From the NCBI RefSeq assembly GCF_000316115.1, contig NZ_JH993797.1, forward strand, positions 1-64,000: a stretch of DNA of 64,000 nt, written 5' to 3'. Shown here one piece after another: positions 27,532-36,420 of the stretch. The notes beneath the pieces are model-generated. The model was not told where the DNA came from and did no database searches. It saw only the letters and a program-made list of their open reading frames with translations. The translations under genes were made by a program, and so were the position numbers. Positions within the stretch are counted from its first letter, which is position 1. Every line of letters begins with the position of its first letter. The stretch comes from Leptolyngbya sp. PCC 7375. Its GTDB lineage: Bacteria; Cyanobacteriota; Cyanobacteriia; Phormidesmidales; Phormidesmidaceae.

Positions 27532-29643
27532 ATGGCAGAAGAATTTATTTATCGAGTTCATCCGGCCATTGGTTTGGCCCGTGTAGGTAATAGTAAAGAG
27601 TTTTATCTGGGTCCAGAAACAATCGCTGGATTACCCATTCCTGGCTGTCAAGCCAATACAACGGGTGGTTTACCCATTAAACCCGATACAGAATCTGAAA
27701 CCATTACTAGTAGAGATCTTCGAGATACTCAGGGAGCCTTAAAACGTCAAGCCGCCCGGTTTCGCATCTATCAATATACGACCCAAGATCAGGACAAATA
27801 TCCCTCTGGAGCAGGCACAGAAATTACCATTGGTAGTACGATCAATGGCCAAAAAGTCGTCGATATGATTTGGACAGTGCATTTAGCCAATAAAAAAGCT
27901 AACAATTATGTACTGGAAAACCCTCGTCTAGGAACATTTAACAAAATCATTGACGGCTATAAAGAAGGGGGATTACCGCCCCTGCGTAATCCAGATGAAG
28001 GCCCGGAGGCAAGCAGCTTTGATCGTCTCCGCAAGCTGGTGATTGATCCAGGTCCACGGGCTATTAAAGGGACTGATACTGACGCTATTCACTTCGATAA
28101 ATGTACAACCGCTTCCTTTGGCCCAGGGAATAGTGAAATTCGTTCCTTGCCAGACTATCCCACATCCTTCCCCTCTGACAGTTTTGATCGGCTTTATAGC
28201 CCCGTCGGTGACATTGATACCCTCGGGGAGCTCCGTACTGATAGTCACGGTCGTCTATTGGTATTGGCAGCCTATGGTCGAGCCTGTGCCTGGTATCCTG
28301 ACAATGATCAGGGAGCTTCTCCCTATGCCCTCAGCCACGATGTAGATAATAATGGCTGGTTTGACGATACTTCTGACGGTCCAGTATCTGTTGTTCTGGT
28401 GTTAGCAGATGGGAGTACGCAGTCAGTTCATGGTGCTTGGGCAGTTGCTACCGATCCTGCCTATGCTCCCCAAATCCTCAATGTGGTTTCCCTCTGGGAC
28501 GATATTTATAATTCTTGGGTACAGGAACCCGCATTGGCCATCGCACCTCAACTCTTTGCCAATGGCGAATTTAATCCTAACTATCAGCCCTCATTTGAGG
28601 ATGAAATAAATCCCATTTTCCAGGCTGCATCCCTGCAAATGTGGACAACAAATTTGCCGCAGCGGGCTATTCGCGCCCATCATGCAGTTGGGGAGATCAA
28701 GGCTAGTGATAAACCCAGTGAAACAATCCTGGCAGGACTAGCTTTTATTCGTAATCCCAACAATCCATCAGAATCTGGTGTTGGTGCGCCCCTGATGCCA
28801 TTTCATTTAGGTGATCAGGGCCAGGCATTATTATCACCAACGTTTACCCAATATTTCTTTCTCAGTCAATGGGACAAAGAACAATTTGTGCCGGGGGCTA
28901 ACGCCTTAACAGCGTTAGGTCCTGGGGAATATTTAGACAAGGCCATATTAATGAATTGCCTGGGAGGACGCTTTAGTCCCGGTATTGATATGACGTTCAT
29001 TGTGCGTCAACCAGAAGTTTACCAAACTGACTGGCGTGAGACCGGGGCAGGCCCCTTTCGTCTTAAGGCGAAACCTCTTGCCTATACTGAGGCAACGACC
29101 GCTCAACCTTTTCTTTCTGAGGGGTATGTGCCTTACCATTCTGCATCAGATGGCTTAGAACCTGGAGATCCTTCTAAGTTCCTGGCCAATCCCTGGCACA
29201 CGGACTACAATTCCTGCGCTACTCATCAAACCGCTCCCAACCCTCCTAGTCCGTTGATGAACCAACCCAGTAGCACATTGTACTGGTCCTGGCCATCTCA
29301 ACGTCCAGTGGCTGTTTATCCTGCAGCGGATGTTAACAGTGATCATCAACTACCGGAAAATGCTCGCTACTCTATGCGAGGTAAAGGGACTCAATCCACC
29401 AACCCGGAAAATCAAGGGCGTTATCAAAATCGTCTGGATATTTTGCCAAACTGGCATCGCCTTGGGGTTGTTATTCAGGGGAGTGCAATTGATTCTGGTA
29501 CCTATAGCCAAGAGCATTATCTAGAAGTGGCGAGTCAGCTAGACCAACCGATTGATTCCATTGCACCTCCTTGGCCTCAAAATGCAACTGAGGCGTCTGC
29601 GACCTATGCTCCTACCTTTTTAGATCAAGATGAGTCTGGTTAG
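27532..29643 (+). CDS. lodA: LodA/GoxA-like CTQ-dependent amino-acid oxidase
   Basis: 703 aa. This family (L-lysine epsilon-oxidase LodA, glycine oxidase GoxA) uses a cysteine tryptophylquinone made from its own residues and produces H2O2. The N-terminal HPAIGLARVGNS is diagnostic. The cofactor residues are both present: Cys476 in LMNCLGGRFSPGID and Trp555 in NPWHTDYNSC. I start at ATG 27532; a longer ORF reaching into the upstream gene is in-frame by chance. It is followed after 54 bp by the LodB-like flavoprotein needed for cofactor formation. Substrate unknown. Confidence 0.9.
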   Translation: MAEEFIYRVHPAIGLARVGNSKEFYLGPETIAGLPIPGCQANTTGGLPIKPDTESETITSRDLRDTQGALKRQAARFRIYQYTTQDQDKYPSGAGTEITIGSTINGQKVVDMIWTVHLANKKANNYVLENPRLGTFNKIIDGYKEGGLPPLRNPDEGPEASSFDRLRKLVIDPGPRAIKGTDTDAIHFDKCTTASFGPGNSEIRSLPDYPTSFPSDSFDRLYSPVGDIDTLGELRTDSHGRLLVLAAYGRACAWYPDNDQGASPYALSHDVDNNGWFDDTSDGPVSVVLVLADGSTQSVHGAWAVATDPAYAPQILNVVSLWDDIYNSWVQEPALAIAPQLFANGEFNPNYQPSFEDEINPIFQAASLQMWTTNLPQRAIRAHHAVGEIKASDKPSETILAGLAFIRNPNNPSESGVGAPLMPFHLGDQGQALLSPTFTQYFFLSQWDKEQFVPGANALTALGPGEYLDKAILMNCLGGRFSPGIDMTFIVRQPEVYQTDWRETGAGPFRLKAKPLAYTEATTAQPFLSEGYVPYHSASDGLEPGDPSKFLANPWHTDYNSCATHQTAPNPPSPLMNQPSSTLYWSWPSQRPVAVYPAADVNSDHQLPENARYSMRGKGTQSTNPENQGRYQNRLDILPNWHRLGVVIQGSAIDSGTYSQEHYLEVASQLDQPIDSIAPPWPQNATEASATYAPTFLDQDESG

Positions 29644-29697
29644 GAGCTGTCTGAATAATTGCATATTAATACTGGGTATGGAGATTAGGGACAAACC

Positions 29698-30858
29698 ATT
29701 GAACAATATGATGTCGTGATTTTAGGCGGTGGTCCTGCAGGCTGTTCGACAGCCTTGGCGCTGCAACAACAAGGTATTACCCAAATTTTGGTGGTGGAGG
29801 CTGGCCATTATCAAACTATTCGTATCGGTGAAAGTCTGCCGCCAGATACCCGGCTGCTGCTGGAGCAATTGGGATTATTATCAGATTTTTTACAGGAAAG
29901 TCATGAACCCTGTCTAGGCAGCTGTGCTTGTTGGGGCAGCGATAAACTGGGATATAACGACTTTCTGTTTAATCCCTCTGGCCATGGTTGGCATCTGGAT
30001 CGTAATCGCTTTGATCGCTTCCTGGCTAAGCAAGTGGTGGAGCGAGGTATTACGTTAGACCCTGGGTGGCGCTTTCAGACCTGTAAATCAAGTGCGTTGG
30101 GATTTCGTCTAGGGTTTCAAAAACAAAATGAAACAGGTTCTAAGGGCGTTGATGTCGCCCATGATCGACAAACCAGAATAGTTGATAGTCGTTTTGTCAT
30201 TGATGCCACGGGTCGAGGCACCTATTTTGCCCGGTGCCAGGGAGCCAAGCGGTTGTTACACGATCGTTTAGTTTGTGCGATCGCATTCTTTGACTTGCCC
30301 CACCCTACGTCATTTTCCCAACTAACCATGTTGGAAGCGGTGGAATACGGATGGTGGTATGCAGCCAAATTACCCAACAACCGCCTTGTTGTAGCAGTGG
30401 CCAGTGAACCAGACTTAATTCAACAATGGGGGCTAGCTCAGAAAAAACAGTGGCTAAAGCAATTCAAGGCGACTCAGCACCTTGCTCCTGCTTTAGGACA
30501 TCAACCATTAGCGACAAATCGTTTAACGACAGATTTGATCGTTTGTGCTGCCCCGTCATTTTTGTTAGATCAAGTTGGAGGCGGGGGGTGGTTGGCCGTT
30601 GGAGATGCAGCCTCCGCCTACGATCCGATTGCATCTCAGGGAGTTTATAAAGCCTTGTCTAATGGGTTAGCAGGAGCCCAGGTCGTAGCAGCAGATTTTC
30701 AAAACGCTCCTTCCATGCTGGCAGACTATCAAACATTAATCACCAACCAGTTCCAAGATTATCTACAGAACCGCAACTATTTCTACGCCATGGAACAACG
30801 ATGGCCAGACTCTTCTTTTTGGAAAAAACGTCTTGCCAGGAAAATGCTGCGGCAATAG
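29698..30858 (+). CDS. lodB: LodB-like FAD-dependent monooxygenase (CTQ maturation)
   Basis: 387 aa if it begins at ATT 29698. LodB-type flavoproteins oxidise the Trp of the partner oxidase during CTQ synthesis. The FAD site is VVILGGGPAGCS; later GESLPPDTRLLLEQLG and GDAASAYDPIASQG are typical of the halogenase/geranylgeranyl-reductase-like group. The first usual start (GTG 29716) would delete most of the first beta strand. TTAGGGA lies 6-12 nt before ATT, and a stop lies just upstream, so a rare ATT start is likely. Same operon as the oxidase. Confidence 0.85.
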   Translation: MEQYDVVILGGGPAGCSTALALQQQGITQILVVEAGHYQTIRIGESLPPDTRLLLEQLGLLSDFLQESHEPCLGSCACWGSDKLGYNDFLFNPSGHGWHLDRNRFDRFLAKQVVERGITLDPGWRFQTCKSSALGFRLGFQKQNETGSKGVDVAHDRQTRIVDSRFVIDATGRGTYFARCQGAKRLLHDRLVCAIAFFDLPHPTSFSQLTMLEAVEYGWWYAAKLPNNRLVVAVASEPDLIQQWGLAQKKQWLKQFKATQHLAPALGHQPLATNRLTTDLIVCAAPSFLLDQVGGGGWLAVGDAASAYDPIASQGVYKALSNGLAGAQVVAADFQNAPSMLADYQTLITNQFQDYLQNRNYFYAMEQRWPDSSFWKKRLARKMLRQ

Positions 30859-31105
30859 GTTAAGTTTATCAATGGGCTTGAAGTATTTTTTGTGTTACAG
30901 ACATTGAAGTCATATTGAGTAATTCCTGAGAATATCAACACTATGTATAGTGATTGTCTGAAATAATGGAATATCTCATAATCTAAGCTAGTGAACACAA
31001 AAGTGTTTGATTGATTTTCCAGATTTAAACGGTTTGTTTCCTCCCCTGCTCCGATGTGAAAGAGGACACATGTGACCGCAAATACCCCATCCCAGGAGGT
31101 ACTCT

Positions 31106-31668
31106 ATGTCCGATCGCTTGACGATTGAGGAAGTTTGGATTTATCCACCGCTCGCCTTTGCCCGCTTTGGTCAATCTCCTTATCCCATGGAGAATTTTCA
31201 TTGGGCCGAAAATGATTATTCTCCCAGGGGTACGGCAGAGACTGTGATTGAGCCTGCCCTAACCTTTAACATTGATACAAACGGCAATATACTTGCCTAT
31301 CTGCCTGAGGAAATTCACTTTAAAGATAACGGACAATGGTTGAAGATGTGATTGCTTATTTTGAACAGGCGATCGAAGAAACTGAATTCTGATCATCTCT
31401 ACCGTCTAAACCAACTACCCCCAAGGCCGCCCTGGACTATTATCGTACTCGTTTGTCTTATTCATTTGTATCCCACTTAAATGGATGTGCACAGTTTTAT
31501 CAAGATGCATTGGGTTTAAATTCAGCCTGGCAAGCCGAGATAAACCAGATGAGTAAAATCGCTCAGACCATTAGCGATAAAATTTCAGGCCAGGTAGACA
31601 GCTTGCAACATTATGCCCTAAGTGATTTCAAGCTACGCTTGAGAGGATATCTTTCAAGCAGTCAATGA
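31106..31668 (+). pseudogene. decayed gene, N-terminal and internal fragments
   Basis: 31106-31351 encodes 81 aa (IYPPLAFARFGQSPYPMENFHW, then TVIEPALTFNI) with an AGGAGG RBS. Its YPPLAFARFG opening resembles the HPAIGLARVG start of LodA-like proteins. After stops and frame changes, another protein-like segment appears (31453-31668, LDYYRTRLSYSFVSHLNG). I read it as the remains of one larger gene, perhaps a second oxidase-like partner. It is not functional as it stands. Confidence 0.55.
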
Positions 31669-31686
31669 TGGGGAAACTGTGATATA

Positions 31687-32121
31687 TCATGCCTTTATTG
31701 CTTCAGATCTCTTTTCCAAAAACGCAAGAAAAGCCTGTACCTTAGCCGTATGGTGCAAATCAATATGGGTGACTAGCCAGAATGAGATATCCCATTCATC
31801 TTGATGTGGCGAGAGCTCAATTAAATCAGGATGCTGTTTGGCTTTTTCAGCGGGAAAGAAACCGATTCCCATACCCGATAGGATTGCATGCTCTATCACC
31901 ATCACATCAGTACCTCGCAAAACAACATTCTTTTCAGGAATATTCTCTCGCATCCAGATATTGAGATTAAAGGGTGGTCCAGAATTTAGGTTATCTAAAC
32001 CTACAAAACAGTGATTTGCAAAATCCTCAGACGCTGACTGCCTGACACAAATCCTGTAACCCAGAATCCATAAGGATCGACAAGGAAATGGGCAGAGGGC
32101 ATGCAAAGCTGAAGATACCAA
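31687..32121 (-). pseudogene. C-terminal half of a LysR-type regulator
   Basis: The last about 100 residues (NHCFVGLDN ... GTDVMVIEHAILSGMGIGFFP ... WLVTHIDLHHTAKVQAFLAFLE) are the end of a LysR effector domain. The N-terminus is cut by the IS4-like element at 32140. The LysR N-terminus at 17129-17698 breaks off within the same domain, so both could derive from one gene separated by rearrangement, but this is unproven. Confidence 0.7.
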
Positions 32122-32139
32122 ACCATCAGCGTGATATGC

Positions 32140-33309
32140 ATGTCAGCCTCTACCCAACTGTATGATCAATTGTTGCCCTTCCTGCGTCAACATAGCCGTT
32201 ACAAAGACCTCCGGCATCTGAAAACACTGGCTTGGATGGTCAGTGCCCTGATCTGTAGTGGCCAACTTAGCCTCCCCGCTTGGGAACCCTACGTCCCCAG
32301 TCGGGCGACTCAGGCCCAGAGCTTTGAACGTCGGTGGCATCGCTTTTTCATCAACCGATTCATTGATGTCAAGGGGTTGTATCTGCCGCTGGTGTTGTTA
32401 GCGCTCACCAACTGGCGGGCTCATCGACTCTATCTAGCATTGGATACGACCATGCTGTGGAATCGCTATTGTATGATTCACCTGTCGGTTGTGTGTTGTG
32501 GACGAGCGGTACCACTTCTATGGCGGGTATTAGAGCATGAAAGTGCCATGGTTGCGTTCGATGAATATCGACCCTTGTTACGGCGTGCCCGTTGGCTGTT
32601 GCGTCGGCATCCCAACACGATGTTGTTAGCTGACCGAGGGTTTGCCAACCATGACCTCATGAGTTGGTTGCAAGCGAGTGGTTGGCACTATTGTTTGCGC
32701 ATTGCGTGTGATGTTCATCTCCACGGCCCATGCCGTCATCCCATTGAAGTACAAGCGCTGTGGCCTCCCAAAGGAGAAGCCACTCTCTATGAGAACGTGG
32801 GGCTCTGGCAAGATGGTGAGCATCGATGTAATTTAGTCTTGGCAACCGTGCGAGGGACGAAGGAATCCTGGGCGGTGATTACGGATGAATCACCGAGTCT
32901 ACAAACGTTGTGGCAATATGCCTTGCGGTTTCGGGTTGAGGAGTTGTTTTTAGATAGCAAATCAGGAGCCTTTGAACTCGAAGACTCTCGCATTCGATCC
33001 GCTCAAGCTCTAGAGCGTCTCTATTTGGTGGCCGCCATTGCCTTGTTATACGGCACCACTCAAGGCATGGCGGTGCAGTGTGAAGGCTTACGTCAACAGG
33101 TGGATACCCATTGGAGACGAGGGCTCAGCTATCTCAAAATTGGCTTACGGTGGCTCAAGGGAGTCGTTCACAAAGGTCGGACTCTTCTGAAACCAGTCCC
33201 CTTATTGCCCAAAGACCCAGACCCTTGTTTTGCGTCCAACAAGGCTGAGCAACGTTACTATGACCTGATTTGGTTTTCCCGTATTCGGTCAATACGATGT
33301 CGGACTTGA
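32140..33309 (+). CDS. IS4-family transposase
   Basis: 389 aa. DDE triad: Asp in YLALDTTMLWNR, Asp in MLLADRGFANHDLM, and Glu in RFRVEELFLDSKSG with the following Y(2)R(3)E(6)K-like spacing. It appears intact. It interrupts a LysR gene on its left. I did not find clear terminal repeats. ATG 32140 is used; an in-frame GTG lies three codons upstream. Confidence 0.88.
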   Translation: MSASTQLYDQLLPFLRQHSRYKDLRHLKTLAWMVSALICSGQLSLPAWEPYVPSRATQAQSFERRWHRFFINRFIDVKGLYLPLVLLALTNWRAHRLYLALDTTMLWNRYCMIHLSVVCCGRAVPLLWRVLEHESAMVAFDEYRPLLRRARWLLRRHPNTMLLADRGFANHDLMSWLQASGWHYCLRIACDVHLHGPCRHPIEVQALWPPKGEATLYENVGLWQDGEHRCNLVLATVRGTKESWAVITDESPSLQTLWQYALRFRVEELFLDSKSGAFELEDSRIRSAQALERLYLVAAIALLYGTTQGMAVQCEGLRQQVDTHWRRGLSYLKIGLRWLKGVVHKGRTLLKPVPLLPKDPDPCFASNKAEQRYYDLIWFSRIRSIRCRT

Positions 33310-33348
33310 GATATTAATGGGGGCATCTGAGATGTGTCAGTCAGTCAG

Positions 33349-33459
33349 GGGTTTTTGCTCAAGACAATTCCGGCACACAAGCGACTAGTCTACATCCAAG
33401 CCCACAACAGAAAGGGCTACGGCTACCCCGAGCTTTTGCAACCAGACCATAAAAAATGA
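33349..33459 (+). pseudogene. short C-terminal protein fragment
   Basis: In frame from about 33349: LKTIPAHKRLVYIQAHNRK then GYGYPELLQPDHKK and stop. The codon pattern is protein-like, but no start exists because the IS4-like element lies immediately upstream. It may be the 3' end of the decayed gene at 31106. Confidence 0.35.
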
Positions 33460-33484
33460 TGAATCCACGACAAAGGAGAAACTA

Positions 33485-34700
33485 GTGCAACGTCAAGACT
33501 TAATTTTGGGATAGACAGAGGCTAACTTACAGCGTGCATCGTCAACTTTCATCTGCCAATCGACCCCTCGCTGAGTGTTGTTGACATCGTTAGCCCAAGC
33601 GTCTGTTTCGACCCGCAATGTATCAATATCGCCGAAACGTCTACCATGGACACACTGACGAGTCATTGCACTCAGTTCGTTCTCGGCAATGTTGAGCCAA
33701 CTGCCATGCTTTGGGGTGTAACAAAAGTCGATGCGCCGCACCAGTGCTCGCGCTTGCTCAGGCTCAAATACTTCATAGAACGCACCGATGGTATGAGTAT
33801 TGAGGTTGTCACAAACAATCTGTACTCGCTCATCTTGTTGATAACGTTCTTCAATCACCTGAGCGACCTCAATCGCCCAATCAGCCTTAGTTCTACGTTC
33901 TCGCACACTCACTTTTCGCCATCCGGCTAGGGGCTCTGTAAATATAAAGATGCTGGCCGTTCCGGCCCGTTCATACTCGTAATCGACCCGTTGGCCGTGC
34001 TGGGTGGTTGCGGGTTGTGGGGGCGGGTTTCTTTTTGCAACTGTACCGGTTGCTCGTCCATGCATACCACTGGGCGAGTCGGGTCGTAAGGCTTAGCGTA
34101 AAGATCTAATACCGCCTCCATGTGAGCGACAAACTCAGCATCCGCTTCGGGCGGAATCACCCAGTATTCTATCTTCCGATTATTCATGCCGTTTTTTTCA
34201 GGGTTTGGCGCACGGTCTCGTGGCTGATCGTTTCAACGATACCCAATTCGACAACCTTGCGGGCTAACAGCCGTAGTGACCAATTGCTATAGCCAGCAGG
34301 CGGCGACCCTAACCGAGTGGCGATCACCTGAGCTTCCTGCTCGCCATCCAGCAACTTTTCGGTGGGCGGGCGACTCCGTTTTTTCCCATTGAGCGCCACC
34401 TCAAAGCCCTCCTCTACCAAGCGACGACGTAGATTCTCCACGGTCTGCCGACGGCAGTTATAGGCGTCTGCGATGCACTGGTCACTCCAATTCGCTCCGG
34501 TGACATCTGTCTTGAGGAGGATCTGTGCTCGTCGGACTTTTTGGCTACTGCCACTGAGCGTTTTGATGACCGTTTCGAGATGATTGCGCTCAGATTCACT
34601 TAATCGAACAATATATTTCTTCTGCATAGACCTTTAGAGTGCTCTATACAGACTATCGCAACACTCTCGATAATCCCAATTTTTAGCTTTGACGCTGCAC
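33485..34700 (-). mobile_element. IS630-family insertion sequence (1216 bp)
   Basis: Ends GTGCAACGTCAAGACT (left) and AGCTTTGACGCTGCAC (right), imperfect inverted repeats, flanked by TA in a CTAG target (33483-33484 and 34701-34702). It contains one split transposase. It is the apparent full-length relative of the 129-bp MITE at 16333-16461. Confidence 0.88.
33493..34627 (-). pseudogene. IS630 transposase in three frames
   Basis: Part 1 (34184-34627) is the helix-turn-helix domain (CIADAYNCRRQTVENLRRRL). Part 2 begins at 34187 with a 4-bp ATGA overlap and holds the first Asp (VVCMDEQPVQL). At about 34010-34028, within a C/G run (CCCGCCCCCAC), the frame must shift to reach part 3 (33493 side), which has YEYERAGTASIF, the second Asp in VCDNLNTH and the Glu in HGSWLNIAENEL. 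The shift may be programmed, as in some IS630 members, or an inactivating mutation. Confidence 0.8.
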
Positions 34701-34770
34701 TAGTTTTTCAATAGATTAACGATCTCCAAAGACGTCTCAGTTTGCTTAAAATTAGTTTACGAACTCACTC

Positions 34771-35025
34771 TTAATTACGCAACGCCCGAGGCTTAGCTTT
34801 ATTGACTTTCAACTCACGTCCCATCCACTCTGATCCATCCAGCGCTTCAATAATATCGGATTCTTCCGTCTCGGCACCCATTGATACAAAACCAAAGCCT
34901 CGAAGACGACCTGTCTCACGATCAGTCGGAAGATAAACACTTTTAACGGTTCCATATTTTGCACATACAGCCGTTAATTCCTCTTCTGTAACCTCATAAG
35001 ATAGGTTTCCTACATAAATCGACAT
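34771..35025 (-). CDS. RRM-type RNA-binding protein
   Basis: 84 aa, a single RNA-recognition motif: RNP2 IYVGNL (residues 3-8) and RNP1 RGFGFVSM (about 42-49). Cyanobacterial proteins of this kind (Rbp) bind mRNA and are often cold-induced; no glycine-rich tail is present, which is the short form. Monocistronic. Its 5' leader (35026-35200) is AT-rich and may hold a cold-responsive element; not shown. Confidence 0.92.
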   Translation of the reverse strand: MSIYVGNLSYEVTEEELTAVCAKYGTVKSVYLPTDRETGRLRGFGFVSMGAETEESDIIEALDGSEWMGRELKVNKAKPRALRN

Positions 35026-35210
35026 AACAGATTGACTCCAAAATCAAAAAAGTGAAGAGTGAACGTTCGGAGAGAGATATGTCAACAAGAAAGAATACGA
35101 AACCCCGTTAATGCTAAAACAAATACTGCAACCGATGTCTATTCTCTTTCCTTATTTTAGCACTTTATTTCTTACGAAAAGACTTTACACCCAAGTTTAT
35201 TTTAAACTGC

Positions 35211-35390
35211 TTATTTGCCTTCGTCTTTTCTAGATATGGCCTCGGTTTGAGAGTTATCTATTACATGTGGTAACAACCGACCAATACGATCTAACCAATC
35301 TAAAATTGATTCTTGCGCTTTCCGATCAATAGGCTGTGTAACCTGATATCGAGGCTCCTCGCTAATAGAAGGATTGTAGCGTGTGGTCAT
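35211..35390 (-). CDS. DUF3134 family protein
   Basis: 59 aa from the inner Met at 35390 (an upstream Met is at 35402). It carries the family's opening RYNPSISEEPR and the core ESILDWLDRIGRL. Small soluble cyanobacterial protein of unknown function; the C-terminus here is shorter and less acidic than I recall for the family. Confidence 0.7.
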   Translation of the reverse strand: MTTRYNPSISEEPRYQVTQPIDRKAQESILDWLDRIGRLLPHVIDNSQTEAISRKDEGK

Positions 35391-35673
35391 GTTATTCACC
35401 ATGAATCAAGTTACTGTAACCTCTGCAACTAATTATCTAAAAAGGCACGATTTCTCTGCATCAGAATCTTCTCTTCTGATTTCCCATAATACTGAGATTA
35501 CCTTTCAGCAGTTCGAATCAATAGTGGCAATACTATTGCGAAGATAAAAACTCCTACAATAGAGGGCACTAAAAAATGAAAGCTTAAAGAGACATAAGTT
35601 TCCAAGTTTTGAATTCCAAATCAATTATCAACCAGGTTTGGTTATATCGTACTTATAGTTACTAACGATATAA

Positions 35674-35772
35674 CTACTCATATATTTTTCGCTCTTTTTT
35701 CTGTTTCTTAAGCTTTTTGGATATTTTTTTTGCTTTTTTGGGTTCTCTATTTCCTTTTGTTCGCTTAGTCAT
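35674..35772 (-). CDS. small lysine-rich protein (32 aa), KGNRE family
   Basis: MTKRTKGNREPKKAKKISK followed by a Lys-rich tail. GGAG lies 7-10 nt before the ATG. It shares the K-R-x-K-G-N-R-E-x-K-K core with the 43-aa protein at 43316-43447, so the pair are paralogues. Extremely basic, probably nucleic-acid-binding; function unknown. Confidence 0.6.
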   Translation of the reverse strand: MTKRTKGNREPKKAKKISKKLKKQKKERKIYE

Positions 35773-36420
35773 CTTGACTCCTAAATTAGTTTCGCGATAA
35801 GCCCCAGACGACCTGAATTTTAATATCTTTTAGACTCCATGATTAGAAATCTAAAGTTAAAATATGCTGGTTAATGCTGATTATGGATTTCTTTATAATC
35901 AAGAGGTTTGAAAGCAGCTTTAATACTTTTATCTACTAGAAAATATCAATTAAACACCTATCTTATTAGACATAAATTGGAGAAAGTAATTATTCTAAGC
36001 TATTACTTATTTTCTCAATAGCTTAGAATAATTAATTGCTGCAACAAACAGAGGATTAATTTCTCCAAATTAAATATAACGGCGATTAACTGACTATATA
36101 AGATATTCCCCTAATCAATATATATCTTATTGAAACTAACTCTATTACTTCGATAATGTATTGCTACTCAATTCTTTGAAGCGATTGCATCTGAAACGAT
36201 GAGAAATTTACCGCCTATATTCTTTATTTATAGGTGAATCATAGCACATCTGAAAATTACAGAAAATGTATCGTGGTCCCATCTCAAATAAAACAATATG
36301 TCGAGATACAATAGATAGAGAGTCGCCATAACGTAGCCGACGTCTGTTAATCAGGAGGCACGCTGTCATACAACGATTCTGATCTGAACAGCGAAAACCC
36401 TTCAGTAACGGATATTCACT
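35773..36420. other. AT-rich intergenic region with an 18-bp palindrome
   Basis: No credible gene. A perfect 18-bp inverted repeat is at 35987-36004/36017-36034 (TAATTATTCTAAGCTATT and complement, 12-nt loop), and an outer, weaker repeat (AATTGGAGAAA / TTTCTCCAAATT) flanks it. Other AT-rich short repeats are present. It could be a MITE remnant or a protein-binding region upstream of the clpC relic. Confidence 0.45.
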
